Below are positions 7,810 to 16,806 of a DNA stretch of 32,584 nt, in pieces. The notes beneath the pieces are model-generated. The model searched no databases and was not told where the DNA came from. It saw nothing but the letters and a program-made list of their open reading frames with translations. A program made the position numbers and the translations under genes. Positions within the stretch are counted from its first letter, which is position 1; every line of letters begins with the position of its first letter. The stretch comes from Victivallaceae bacterium (GTDB lineage Bacteria > Verrucomicrobiota > Lentisphaeria > Victivallales > Victivallaceae), in NCBI GenBank assembly GCA_021647315.1, contig JAKIUY010000051.1, positions 1-32,584 of the forward strand. Reading direction: 5' to 3'.

Positions 7810-8856
7810 ATGCAGGAAAGACATTGCGACAGCAACTTAATCAGCAGAATATTGCATGATATAATTCTAAATGCCGGCGGTAATAAAGCAGCAGCGGAGT
7901 CGGTCAGTGAATGTCTGGTCGGGGCTTCATTGCGCGGCGTTGATTCGCATGGTATCCGACTATTTCCTCATTATGTTAATGCTCTGGTTGGCGGGCGGGT
8001 AAATCGCAATCCTGAGATAAAAATAACCCAGGTCTCGCCAGCAGTTGCGATACTTGATGCTGATGATGCATTCGGTACTCTGGCCTGTCAGGAGGCGATG
8101 AAAACTGCTATCAAAAATGCCAAGACTGCCGGCATAGGGGTTACTTCAGTTAGAAATTCAACTCATTTCGGGGCAGCGGCATGTTACGGGCTTATGGCAG
8201 CGGAGGCTGATATGATTGGTCTAAGCTTCACCAATGCTTCACCATTAATGAAAACAGAGAACGGCACCCGGGCATTTTTCGGGGCAAACCCAATATGTTT
8301 TACCGCTCCGATGCAAAATGAATCACCGTTCTGTTATGATGCGTCTACAACTCAAATTACCTGGAATGGAGTCAAAAAGTCACGGGAATTGAATGAATCT
8401 CTGGAGGCAGGTCTGGCATTTGATAAAAACGGCACCCCAACCATTGACCCGTTTGAGGCAGTATTCCTATCTCCGTTAGGTGGTTATAAAGGATTCGGCC
8501 TAAGCATTGTGGTAGATATTCTGTGCGGACTACTCGCCGGGATGCCGGTTGGCGACCAAGTCACCAACATGTACAACAATGATATTGCTGATAAACGTTA
8601 TCTCGGACAGTTTTGTGTTGCCATTAATATTGCGTTGTTTGAAGATATAGATAATTTCAAGAAACGACTGCAACAGTTGGCGGACAAAGTCCGTGCTGAA
8701 CCGAGAGAAGACGCGAGCACGCCAATATATTTCCCTGGTGACCCGGAAAAGATCCTGTATAATGAACGCCAGAAAGCCGGCATTCCGATACCGGATCATT
8801 TAGTTGACAGTATCAATAGTTTATGCACCAAATATCAGCTAACAGAACAATTATAA
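7810..8856 (+). CDS. Ldh2-family (malate/ureidoglycolate-type) NAD(P)-dependent oxidoreductase
   Basis: The family signature LRGVDSHGIRLFPHYV and the catalytic segment VRNSTHFGAAACYG are present, followed by TNASPLM and the GGYKGFGLSIVVDILCG glycine-rich stretch. Relatives (malate, sulfolactate and ureidoglycolate dehydrogenases) reduce 2-oxo acids to 2-hydroxy acids using NAD(P)H. I chose ATG at 7810 because TGAGGT sits five bases before it; an upstream ATG at 7798, overlapping the preceding stop as TAATG, has no such site. The segment that usually reads ATSxxAxGK is altered here (DASTTQITWNG). A 2-oxo-acid enzyme beside a CMP-sugar synthetase fits an ulosonic-acid-like substrate; that is inference. 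Confidence 0.83.
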   Translation: MQERHCDSNLISRILHDIILNAGGNKAAAESVSECLVGASLRGVDSHGIRLFPHYVNALVGGRVNRNPEIKITQVSPAVAILDADDAFGTLACQEAMKTAIKNAKTAGIGVTSVRNSTHFGAAACYGLMAAEADMIGLSFTNASPLMKTENGTRAFFGANPICFTAPMQNESPFCYDASTTQITWNGVKKSRELNESLEAGLAFDKNGTPTIDPFEAVFLSPLGGYKGFGLSIVVDILCGLLAGMPVGDQVTNMYNNDIADKRYLGQFCVAINIALFEDIDNFKKRLQQLADKVRAEPREDASTPIYFPGDPEKILYNERQKAGIPIPDHLVDSINSLCTKYQLTEQL

Positions 8857-8874
8857 TTAAAGGAATATTAATCG

Positions 8875-10095
8875 ATGAATAAATGTTTAATTTGCAAGAC
8901 TGAATTCGAACCATTCATGACATTTGGCCAAATGCCGATTGCTAATGGATTTCTAAAAAAAGAACAGTTTACCAGTGAGTACTTTTTCGAGATGGAAGTT
9001 GGCTGCTGTCCAGCATGTAATATGTTCCAACTGATCAATCAACCTGACCGGGAACAGATGTTCAACGAAAACTATGCGTTCTTTTCTGGGACATCTAAAC
9101 TGATGGGCGAACATTTCAAAGCATTTGCCGAATCAGTAAAAGATGATTTTTTTAAAGATAGCAATGATCCGTTTGTCGTGGAAATCGGCAGTAATGACGG
9201 CATTATGCTCCGTAACTTTGCCGAATGGGATATCCGACATCTTGGTGTAGAGCCTTCAGCCAATGTCGCGGCAGTTGCCAGAAGTAAAGGTATCAATACC
9301 ATTGTTGAATTTTTTGACAAAGCGTGTGCTGAAAAAATTATTGCTGAAAATGGTCACGCAGATGCATTTATAGCCGCAAATGTCATGTGCCATATTCCTT
9401 ATATGCATTCAATTGTCGAAGGAATCAAGACTTTGCTGAAACCGAATGGGATTGCTATGTTTGAAGATCCATATTTGGGGAAAGTTATCGAGCAGACAAC
9501 TTTTGATCAGATTTATGATGAACATGTTTTCCTGTTCTCAGCTCTATCAGTCAGTAAGTTGTTTGCGATGCATGATATGGAATTGATTGATGTTAAGCCA
9601 CAAGTTACTCATGGAGGTTCCATGCGTTATATTCTTGCTAACAAAGGTATGCATAAAGTATCTCCTGTAGTCGGTAAGTTAATAAGCAGAGAACAGGAGC
9701 TGGGCTTGGACAAAGCGGAAACTTTCCTGGCATTTAAAAATAATTGTGAAGATTTCCGTAAAAATCTTACAGCTTTGATTAAACAAATAAGAGGTACTGG
9801 CAGCAAGATTGCGGGCTATGCCGCAACTTCAAAAAGTACGACAATTATTAATTATTGCGGTATAACTGCTGAAGATATTGATTACATCTGTGATACTACG
9901 CCGATTAAACAGGGTAAATTCAGCCCCGGGGCCCATATTCCTGTTACAGCGCATGAAGCATTCCAGCTGGATTATCCGGAGTATGCTCTACTTTTCGGCT
10001 ATAACCATTCCAAAGAGATAATGGCAAAAGAACAGGGTTTTATGGATGCAGGCGGTAAATGGATTGTTTATGTCCCTGAAGTAAAGGTTATCTGA
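8875..10095 (+). CDS. TylCIII/NovU-type sugar C-methyltransferase
   Basis: A three-part protein typical of sugar C-methyltransferases (TylCIII, TcaB9, KijD1). An N-terminal zinc module has C4/C7 and C45/C48. The SAM domain has VVEIGSNDGIML (about 101-112). The C-terminal Methyltransf_14 Rossmann-like part has GYAATSKSTTIINYCGI and GAHIPVT. Family members add a methyl group to C3 of NDP-4-keto-deoxysugars, giving branched-chain sugars. AAAGGA lies upstream of the ATG. It heads the second sugar module, followed by an aminotransferase and an RmlC-like epimerase. Length (406) is normal. Family call is firm; the sugar nucleotide is not known. Confidence 0.9.
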   Translation: MNKCLICKTEFEPFMTFGQMPIANGFLKKEQFTSEYFFEMEVGCCPACNMFQLINQPDREQMFNENYAFFSGTSKLMGEHFKAFAESVKDDFFKDSNDPFVVEIGSNDGIMLRNFAEWDIRHLGVEPSANVAAVARSKGINTIVEFFDKACAEKIIAENGHADAFIAANVMCHIPYMHSIVEGIKTLLKPNGIAMFEDPYLGKVIEQTTFDQIYDEHVFLFSALSVSKLFAMHDMELIDVKPQVTHGGSMRYILANKGMHKVSPVVGKLISREQELGLDKAETFLAFKNNCEDFRKNLTALIKQIRGTGSKIAGYAATSKSTTIINYCGITAEDIDYICDTTPIKQGKFSPGAHIPVTAHEAFQLDYPEYALLFGYNHSKEIMAKEQGFMDAGGKWIVYVPEVKVI

Positions 10096-10118
10096 AAAAG
10101 GTATACAGGAATACAGTT

Positions 10119-11234
10119 ATGATTTTACAATGCAATCCTAAAGCTGGCTATGTGGCTCATCAAGCAGAAATTGATGCTGCAATAAAACGTACTCTCAATA
10201 GTGGCTGGTATATTCTAGGTCATGAAGTTGAAGCTTTTGAAAAAGAGTTTGCGGCCTATGTCGATATTCCTCACTGCGTAAGTTGCGCCAATGGTACCGA
10301 TGCCCTGGAATTGGCACTGCGTTCACTTAATATCGGCACTGGGGATAAAGTACTTACAGTGCCGAATACAGCAGTCGCAACGGTAGCAGCGATTGAACGT
10401 GCTGGTGCAGTACCGGGATTTGTTGATATTGATCCGGTAACTTATACCATGAGTCCAGAGGCTCTTGAACAACAATTAAATATGAATGACCATAGCATTA
10501 AAGCAGTAATTGCCGTCCATCTGTTCGGGCATCCGGCTGCAATGAAACAATTGGCTGAAATTACTGAAAAATACCGTGTCTGTCTAATTGAAGATTGTGC
10601 CCAGGCTCATGGTGCTGCTCTTGACGGAATTAAAGTAGGAAATTTCGGAGAAATAGCAACTTTCAGTTTTTATCCAACTAAAAACCTCGGTGCATTAGGG
10701 GATGGCGGGGCGGTTGTGACCAGTTCGTTAAAACTGGTACGACGCATGCAGGCTATTCGGCAGTATGGCTGGGAAGAACGTTATATCAGCAGTTGTCAGG
10801 GTATAAACAGCAGGCTTGATGAATTGCAGGCGGCGATATTGCGAGTAAAACTCCAGTATCTTGACCAAAACAATGCCCAACGCCAAGCAATAGCCAAAAT
10901 ATATACTACAGAATTGGGCAAAATTCCGGAAATTACTTTACCTCAAACCGGAGACGGCTACAACCACGTCTATCACCAATATGTTATTCAAATTAAGGGA
11001 CGGGATCAGTTAAAAACATTTTTGCAGGATAACGGTATCGGAACCGCAGTTCATTATCCCGTGTTGATCCATCAACAACCGGCCTATAGCGATCATGCTA
11101 GTTTGAAACTCGCCACAGCTGAACAGTTGAATGAGCGAATCTTAAGTTTGCCAATGTTTCCGGAGCTGGATAATAGTAGTATTGAAACGGTAATTGACGC
11201 TATCAAACAGTTTTATCAAGGGCGTGTAAAATGA
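10119..11234 (+). CDS. DegT/DnrJ/EryC1-family sugar aminotransferase
   Basis: A PLP-dependent aminotransferase of NDP-keto-sugars. The PLP-lysine is K188 in SFYPTKNLGALGDGG; D159 of IEDCAQAHGA should contact the pyridine nitrogen; CANGTDALELAL (about 56-67) binds the phosphate. The order and sequence flavour resemble 3-amino-3,6-dideoxyhexose enzymes such as FdtB/QdtB. Glutamate is the usual amino donor. It overlaps the next gene by ATGA. Together with the C-methyltransferase just upstream it points to a branched amino sugar, though they could serve two separate sugars. Confidence 0.92.
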   Translation: MILQCNPKAGYVAHQAEIDAAIKRTLNSGWYILGHEVEAFEKEFAAYVDIPHCVSCANGTDALELALRSLNIGTGDKVLTVPNTAVATVAAIERAGAVPGFVDIDPVTYTMSPEALEQQLNMNDHSIKAVIAVHLFGHPAAMKQLAEITEKYRVCLIEDCAQAHGAALDGIKVGNFGEIATFSFYPTKNLGALGDGGAVVTSSLKLVRRMQAIRQYGWEERYISSCQGINSRLDELQAAILRVKLQYLDQNNAQRQAIAKIYTTELGKIPEITLPQTGDGYNHVYHQYVIQIKGRDQLKTFLQDNGIGTAVHYPVLIHQQPAYSDHASLKLATAEQLNERILSLPMFPELDNSSIETVIDAIKQFYQGRVK

Positions 11235-11668
11235 TTCAGGGCGTTGCGGTAAAAGAGCTGATAACATTTGATGATGAACGAGGGTTTTTCAGGGAAATAA
11301 TTCAGCATACTGATGATTTTTTCAGTGCTGGCTTTGGTCAGTTGAGCCATTCTTTAGTTAATGCCGGCGTAGTCAAAGCCTGGCATGGACATAACTATCA
11401 GACGCAGTGGAATTATGTTGCAACCGGCTTGATCAAGGTTGCATTATATGATAACCGTGAAACATCTGAAACTTACGAAGAACTGATGGAGTTTTTCTGC
11501 GGCGATTCACACCCTGCCCAGGTGTATATGTTTCCGCCGGGCGTTTTGCATGGGTACAAATGTCTGACTGCACCAATGAATATTATTTATGTTACCAGTG
11601 GAACCTATGATCTGGACGATGAAGTTAGAATTAAACATTCTGAAGTGAATTATGACTGGAATAAATAA
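11231..11668 (+). CDS. RmlC-like dTDP-sugar 3,5-epimerase-related cupin
   Basis: A 145-residue cupin related to dTDP-4-dehydrorhamnose 3,5-epimerase: DDERGFFREI at the N-terminus (as in RmlC DxRGxFxE), VKAWHGHNYQTQWNYV carrying the active-site histidine region, and VYMFPPGVLHGYKCL. It is clearly shorter than RmlC (about 180 residues). Similar small proteins act as 3-, 5- or 3,5-epimerases in deoxysugar pathways. It overlaps the aminotransferase gene by ATGA and the next SDR gene by 17 bp, so the three are coupled. Confidence 0.83.
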   Translation: MIQGVAVKELITFDDERGFFREIIQHTDDFFSAGFGQLSHSLVNAGVVKAWHGHNYQTQWNYVATGLIKVALYDNRETSETYEELMEFFCGDSHPAQVYMFPPGVLHGYKCLTAPMNIIYVTSGTYDLDDEVRIKHSEVNYDWNK

Positions 11669-12653
11669 AATATTACCTGCCTATGCAGGAAAGAAAATCG
11701 CTATAACTGGGGCAAGCGGTTATATCGGTTCGGAGCTTGTTGAATCTTTAAAATATATAGAAGCAACTATATACCGAATCACCAGCAATTTGAAACATTT
11801 ACCAACATTGAGTGAGTCAAAGGCTGAGTTTATTGATATTGAGGCGGATATTTCAAAAAAAGATATTTGGGAGCGTTTGTGTCCTTCAGTAGATGTGATA
11901 TTTCATCTTTCATCTCAGACTAATGTTTATACTGCTTTGGAAGACCCTGAAGCTGATTGGAAGATAAACGTATTGCCATTATTAAATATTCTTGAAGTAT
12001 CTCGGGAACTAGAACAGAAACCGGTTATTATTTTTACTGGAACGGCTACTCAAGTTGGTTTAACTGAAAAAATACCAGTCAATGAAAATGTTAAAGATGA
12101 GCCAGTGACAATTTATGATACACACAAGCTGGCAGCTGAAAATTATTTGAAAGTGTACTGCGCAAATGATTATGCAATAGGTACAGTATTACGATTGGCC
12201 AATGTTTATGGTTACGGCAGGAGCAGTAAAAATTCTGGGCGAGGGATTGTAAATATCATGGCTCACAAATCCCTGACGGGTAAAACTTTAACTATTTATG
12301 GTAATGGCGAGTACATTAGAGATTATATATACATAAAAGATGTAATAAAAGCTTTGCTTTGCTGCCTGCCTAACATAGATGCGTTGAATGGAATGGAATT
12401 TTTAATTGCTTCTGGATCAGGAATAACTTTAAAAGATGCAGTAAATAAAATAGCTCAGGAAGCTGAAATTTTAACTGGCACAATTGTCAATATAAAACAT
12501 ATCCCGGCACCTGAAAATCTTTCTCCAATTGAATATAGAAATTTTATTGCAGATATTTCCAATTTTAAAAATGTCTCAGGCTGGAAACCTGAGTTTACTT
12601 TTGAAAATGGAATAAAAGAATTATTAATGGAGACAAAATTAAGTGATAAATAA
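11652..12653 (+). CDS. Extended SDR: NAD-dependent epimerase/dehydratase
   Basis: An NAD(P)-binding TGASGYIG motif lies at residues 19-26 and the YxxxK pair at Y155/K159 (YDTHK), with FTGTATQVG supplying the catalytic threonine. These are features of extended SDR enzymes acting on NDP-sugars: 4-epimerases, 4,6-dehydratases or 4-ketoreductases. YGNGEYIRDYIYIKDV is the usual C-terminal signature. The start lies inside the end of the RmlC-like gene. It could be the 4-ketoreductase that ends the branched-sugar pathway. Exact activity cannot be read from sequence alone. Confidence 0.85.
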   Translation: MTGINKILPAYAGKKIAITGASGYIGSELVESLKYIEATIYRITSNLKHLPTLSESKAEFIDIEADISKKDIWERLCPSVDVIFHLSSQTNVYTALEDPEADWKINVLPLLNILEVSRELEQKPVIIFTGTATQVGLTEKIPVNENVKDEPVTIYDTHKLAAENYLKVYCANDYAIGTVLRLANVYGYGRSSKNSGRGIVNIMAHKSLTGKTLTIYGNGEYIRDYIYIKDVIKALLCCLPNIDALNGMEFLIASGSGITLKDAVNKIAQEAEILTGTIVNIKHIPAPENLSPIEYRNFIADISNFKNVSGWKPEFTFENGIKELLMETKLSDK

Positions 12654-12681
12654 ATTTTAAAATAACGTACAGAAGGTCAAT

Positions 12682-14064
12682 ATGGGGAAAAAATTTGCAT
12701 TAATACATCTTGGAAATGATGAGAATTATGGTCTTGTTTTTGTCGCTGGAGAACTTTTGAAACAAGAACAAGCAATAAGATGGTTTGACGGTGATTTAGA
12801 TGGTGTCATTTCTGAAATTTGTGTGTGGGAACCAGATTTTGTATGTTTTTCTCCATTAACAACAACTTTCGATTACGCAGTAAAGCTTGCAGAAAAGATT
12901 AAAGAAAAATGCCCGAAAGTAAAAACTGTTTTTGGCGGACATCATGTATATGCGGTCCAAAATGTATCGAAAGAAAGAGGAATAGATATTGTTGTTATTG
13001 GCCCTGCATACGGTATCATTGATAAAATTATAAATAATAATAATAAGGAAACCATTACGGGAACTCCGACCTTTCCTGAAAATATGTTTCCTGCTAGGGA
13101 AGAGTATTTTGAATCAATTTCACGGATTGCCAATAGGCATAGAAAGTATATAATGTCTCATTTTGGCTGTATATATAATTGCTCTTACTGTTCAACTTCT
13201 TTAGTTAGAAAAAGAGTTGGAGCTGAAAACTATAAAAGATGTTGGTTAGTCAGAAGGCCAGTTAATCATCTTATAGAAGAAAGCAAAATTCTCTTAAAAT
13301 ATAACACCAAAGAAATTTCTTTGGAAGATGATGATATTTTAGCTGGAAATGATGCGGAAGCGTGGTTGGCTGATTTTTCAAAGGCGTGGGAAAAAGAAAT
13401 TGGTCTGAGCATATATGCAAATGTTACTCCATTAACAGTTTTACAATCTTCAGATAAAACCTTGAAAATACTAGCTGGACTTGCTAAATCAGTTCAAATG
13501 GGTTTACAGACTTGCAGACCTGGATCTTTGAAACTTTTTAATCGTCAATTTCAGAATGAAGAACAAGTAAAAAAAGCATATGATAGATTAAGTTCTTTCA
13601 ATATTAAAGTAAAACTGGAATTAATAATAGGTCTTCCGGTAGAAGATCCAATCGGTGATGCTATTGATACGATAAAGATGGCTCAGCGCATTGGACCAGG
13701 AACATTCGTGGCATGTTTTCCATTAATGCTTTACCCCGGCACTGTACTTTATGATAAGTGTTTAGCAAATGGTATTTTGTTGAATGAGTCATGTAATTAT
13801 GAGTGGCATGACGGTTGTGGTTCGGTAAAATTTGATTTAACTACAGCTAAGCAAATTAGAAATCTCACTAAAATGGCTACAATGTTCTGTCGATATAATA
13901 TTGATGAACAATGGATGCGTGCGTTGGTTAAAATGGATATAAATGACATTTCTTCAAAAAATCTCTCAGAATGTCAATACTATGAAAGTCTGATTTTCCG
14001 CCATGGCGATGAAGTACGTGATGAATTTGACGAAATATTAGCATCAATGAACTTTAAATACTGA
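12682..14064 (+). CDS. B12-binding-domain radical SAM enzyme
   Basis: Residues about 40-110 look like a cobalamin-binding Rossmann domain (PDFVCFSPLTTTFDYAVKLA, then VKTVFGGHHVYA), without a DxHxxG motif, as in most class B radical SAM proteins. The radical SAM cluster motif is C163-IYN-C167-SY-C170. EISLEDDDILAG and LIIGLPVEDPIGDAID are downstream barrel motifs. Such enzymes carry out methylation at unactivated carbons or other radical rearrangements. Its place between sugar SDR genes suggests a carbohydrate or lipid-linked sugar substrate. AAGGT precedes the ATG. The gene and its neighbour at 14101 are more AT-rich than average here, so this pair may have arrived separately. Confidence 0.88.
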   Translation: MGKKFALIHLGNDENYGLVFVAGELLKQEQAIRWFDGDLDGVISEICVWEPDFVCFSPLTTTFDYAVKLAEKIKEKCPKVKTVFGGHHVYAVQNVSKERGIDIVVIGPAYGIIDKIINNNNKETITGTPTFPENMFPAREEYFESISRIANRHRKYIMSHFGCIYNCSYCSTSLVRKRVGAENYKRCWLVRRPVNHLIEESKILLKYNTKEISLEDDDILAGNDAEAWLADFSKAWEKEIGLSIYANVTPLTVLQSSDKTLKILAGLAKSVQMGLQTCRPGSLKLFNRQFQNEEQVKKAYDRLSSFNIKVKLELIIGLPVEDPIGDAIDTIKMAQRIGPGTFVACFPLMLYPGTVLYDKCLANGILLNESCNYEWHDGCGSVKFDLTTAKQIRNLTKMATMFCRYNIDEQWMRALVKMDINDISSKNLSECQYYESLIFRHGDEVRDEFDEILASMNFKY

Positions 14065-14100
14065 TTGCAGTATATTTTGTAAATAAACAGGAGGTATAGA

Positions 14101-15090
14101 GTGAATATTAACCTAAAAAATAAAAAAATACTAATTACTGGGGGATTGGGTTTTATCGGAAGCAATTTAGCTCAGAAGTGTTTGGAGCTAGGAGCTGAAG
14201 TTTCAATTTATGATAATCTAGATACTCATTCCGGAGGAAACTTATATAATGTTGTAGGCATAAAAGACAATGTTAATATTCTTTTATACGATATTCTTAA
14301 CTTTGATCTACTTTCTCAGCATATTGCAAATAAAGATTATGTATTTAATTGTGCGGCATCAACATCTCACCCTTTTTCAATGCGCGAGCCATGGGCAGAT
14401 ATGGATGCGAACGTTAAAGGTACAATAAACCTCTTAGAAGCGATAAAAAGATTCAATCCACAATGTCGTTTTATTCATATTGGAACAAGTACGCAATTGG
14501 GCACGTTGAAATATCAGCCTGCTGATGAAAATCATCCGGAATTTCCAACAGATATTTATTCTGCTAATAAAATGGTCTCTGAGAAATATGTTTTGGTATA
14601 CACTAGAGCTTATGGTTTAAACGCCTCTGTAATTAGATTTGCTAATATTTTCGGACCTAGAGCATGCATAAATAGTGCCGAATTTACTTTTAATAATTTT
14701 TTTGTAGGTTTGGCGTTGCAAAATAAAACTATTTGTGTCTTTGGTTCAGGAGCACAAAAAAGAAACGTTATGTATGTTGAAGACGCAGTTGATGCGTTAA
14801 TTGCAGCAGCACAAAAAAAAGAAACAATTGGAAAGAGCTTTTTTGCGGTAGGAGATAAGCATATAAGTGTTGCTGACATAGCCAAAATAACGGTAAGTGT
14901 AATTGGTTCTGGAAAAGTTGATTTCATTGAATGGCCGAAAGATAGAGAAGTTATCGAAATTGGAGACGCGGTGATTTCCAATACTGAATTTAAAAAATGT
15001 ACGGATTGGAAACCAAGACATGAACTGGAAGAAGGACTTGAAAAGACTAAATCATATTTTAAAAATTGCTTAGAGCACTATATAAGGTGA
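14101..15090 (+). CDS. Extended SDR: NDP-sugar epimerase/dehydratase
   Basis: TGGLGFIG (13-20) binds NAD(P); the catalytic set is T131 region (IGTSTQLG) with Y153 and K157 (YSANK). GSGAQKRNVMYVEDAVDA is the typical C-terminal NDP-sugar SDR signature. The overall look is that of UDP-hexose 4-epimerases and CDP-tyvelose/paratose epimerases, but no single family stands out. It starts at GTG, backed by a full AGGAGG at 14090-14095, the strongest ribosome-binding site in the locus. It is followed four bases later by another SDR. Confidence 0.85.
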   Translation: MNINLKNKKILITGGLGFIGSNLAQKCLELGAEVSIYDNLDTHSGGNLYNVVGIKDNVNILLYDILNFDLLSQHIANKDYVFNCAASTSHPFSMREPWADMDANVKGTINLLEAIKRFNPQCRFIHIGTSTQLGTLKYQPADENHPEFPTDIYSANKMVSEKYVLVYTRAYGLNASVIRFANIFGPRACINSAEFTFNNFFVGLALQNKTICVFGSGAQKRNVMYVEDAVDALIAAAQKKETIGKSFFAVGDKHISVADIAKITVSVIGSGKVDFIEWPKDREVIEIGDAVISNTEFKKCTDWKPRHELEEGLEKTKSYFKNCLEHYIR

Positions 15091-15094
15091 AATT

Positions 15095-16036
15095 ATGAAA
15101 ATTGTTATCGCAGGAGCACTGGGGCATATTGGCTCAAAAGTCATCCGTTATTTACCCATAGTTTTTCCCGGCTGTAAAATTGTTATGATCGACAATATGA
15201 GCGCACAGCGTTATTGTTCCTTATTTGGACTTTCTGAAATAAATGCCGAGTATGAGTTTATTGAAGGCGATGTCCTTGACCTTGACTTGAAAGCAACCTT
15301 TAATGGCGCAAATGTCGTTATTCAGCTTGCCGCGATTACTGACGCTACCAATAGTTTTAATATTAAAGACGAACTGGAGCACAATAATTTTAATACAACC
15401 AGAAAAATCGCGGAAGCATGTCTTGAAGCAAACACTCCGATACTTCACCTGTCCTCAACCAGCGTATATGGTACTCAGGAGGATTCTGTTGACGAGTCAT
15501 GCTCACTCGAACAACTGCAGCCGCAAAGCCCTTATGCGGAAACTAAGCTGAAAGAAGAACGCCTGCTAAACGATTTTGGAAAAAGTCACGGTTTGAGATT
15601 TGTTACCTGTCGTTTCGGAACCATTTGTGGGACTTCACCCGGAATGAGGTTTCATACTGCAGTGAATAAGTTTTGCTGGCAGGCAGTCAACAGACAGGGC
15701 TTGACGGTTTGGCGAACCGCTTTACATCAAAGACGCCCTTATTTGGATTTAGATGACGCCGTTAGAGCAATAGCTTTTATCATTAAAAATAATCTTTTTG
15801 ACGGTAATATTTATAACGTCCTGACCGCAAATAAAACTGTTAATGATATTATTGAGGCGATAAAAGTTTATATCCCAGAAGTGAATATCAATTTTGTCGA
15901 TACTGCAATAATGAATCAGTTATCGTACAATGTCGAAAGAAAGAAATTTGAGCAACTCGGATTTGAGTTTAGGGGCAGTGTAAATAAACGCATTGAAGAT
16001 ACTATTAAATTATTTAAAAAGGTGGAAGTAAAATGA
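15095..16036 (+). CDS. Extended SDR: NAD-dependent epimerase/dehydratase
   Basis: The cofactor motif is IAGALGHIGS (5-14), with a slightly altered glycine pattern (GALGHIG). The catalytic residues are SSTSVYG (120-126), Y147 and K151 (YAETK). RRPYLDLDDAVRA matches the C-terminal signature of sugar SDRs. It is the third SDR in the locus. Its stop overlaps the next start (ATGA). It could be a ketoreductase or epimerase. An AAGGTGA ribosome-binding site lies in front. Confidence 0.83.
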   Translation: MKIVIAGALGHIGSKVIRYLPIVFPGCKIVMIDNMSAQRYCSLFGLSEINAEYEFIEGDVLDLDLKATFNGANVVIQLAAITDATNSFNIKDELEHNNFNTTRKIAEACLEANTPILHLSSTSVYGTQEDSVDESCSLEQLQPQSPYAETKLKEERLLNDFGKSHGLRFVTCRFGTICGTSPGMRFHTAVNKFCWQAVNRQGLTVWRTALHQRRPYLDLDDAVRAIAFIIKNNLFDGNIYNVLTANKTVNDIIEAIKVYIPEVNINFVDTAIMNQLSYNVERKKFEQLGFEFRGSVNKRIEDTIKLFKKVEVK

Positions 16037-16791
16037 CAAAAAAGAAAAAACTATTTACAAGAGAAGAATTTGAAAAATTCAGACTTAACTCTGCTAAGGG
16101 AATGGTAGCAGACAAGAAATTACAAGATGATGTTATTGATGTTTTGGTCAGAGCAGATAAATACAACTGGATACATCAAGCAACATGGATGGGAGAGCCT
16201 CTTCTCAATCTGCCACAGGATATGTTTGCCATCCAAGAAATTATTTTTGCTACAAAGCCGAAATATATAATTGAAATAGGAGTAGCTTGGGGTGGAGGAT
16301 TGTTATTTCATTCAACTTTGTTGAAAGCATGGGGAGGAGAAAAAGTGCTAGGCATTGATATTTATATGCCGGATGATCTAAAAAAACGCATAATGTCTCA
16401 TGGTGAAGTATCTGAGAAAATAGAACTTATAAATGCTTCGTCAATTGAAAAAAATACAGTTGAAAAAGTTGAAGAAATTATTGGAGATTGTCGAGATGTA
16501 TTGGTTATTCTTGACTCGCACCATACTCATGAACATGTTATTCAAGAATTGAACCTTTATTCGCCACTTGTAGGCGAAGGTCAATATATTGTCTGCGGTG
16601 ATACAATAGTTGATTTTATTCCTGAACAGGAACATCGTGATCGCCCGTGGGGACCGGGTAATAACCCGATGACTGCTTTGCAACAGTTTTTATCAGAAAA
16701 CGATAGATTTGAAGTTGATAAAGAAATTGAAAACAAGTTGCTTTTTACTTGTAATCCAAGCGGGTTTATAAAATGTGTGAAAAATTATTAA
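16033..16791 (+). CDS. CmcI-family (cephalosporin hydroxylase-like) methyltransferase
   Basis: EIGVAWGGGLLF (81-92) is the SAM-binding loop; LDSHHTHEHV (160-169) and DRPWGPGNNP are hallmark motifs of the CmcI/rhamnosyl O-methyltransferase family (PF04989). Despite the historical name, members in glycan loci are SAM-dependent, metal-assisted O-methyltransferases acting on sugars. The 252-residue length is normal. GGTGGAAG precedes the ATG, and the gene is coupled by ATGA to the SDR before it. It may O-methylate the final sugar. Confidence 0.87.
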   Translation: MTKKKKLFTREEFEKFRLNSAKGMVADKKLQDDVIDVLVRADKYNWIHQATWMGEPLLNLPQDMFAIQEIIFATKPKYIIEIGVAWGGGLLFHSTLLKAWGGEKVLGIDIYMPDDLKKRIMSHGEVSEKIELINASSIEKNTVEKVEEIIGDCRDVLVILDSHHTHEHVIQELNLYSPLVGEGQYIVCGDTIVDFIPEQEHRDRPWGPGNNPMTALQQFLSENDRFEVDKEIENKLLFTCNPSGFIKCVKNY

Positions 16792-16806
16792 AATAACTGG
16801 TAATTC

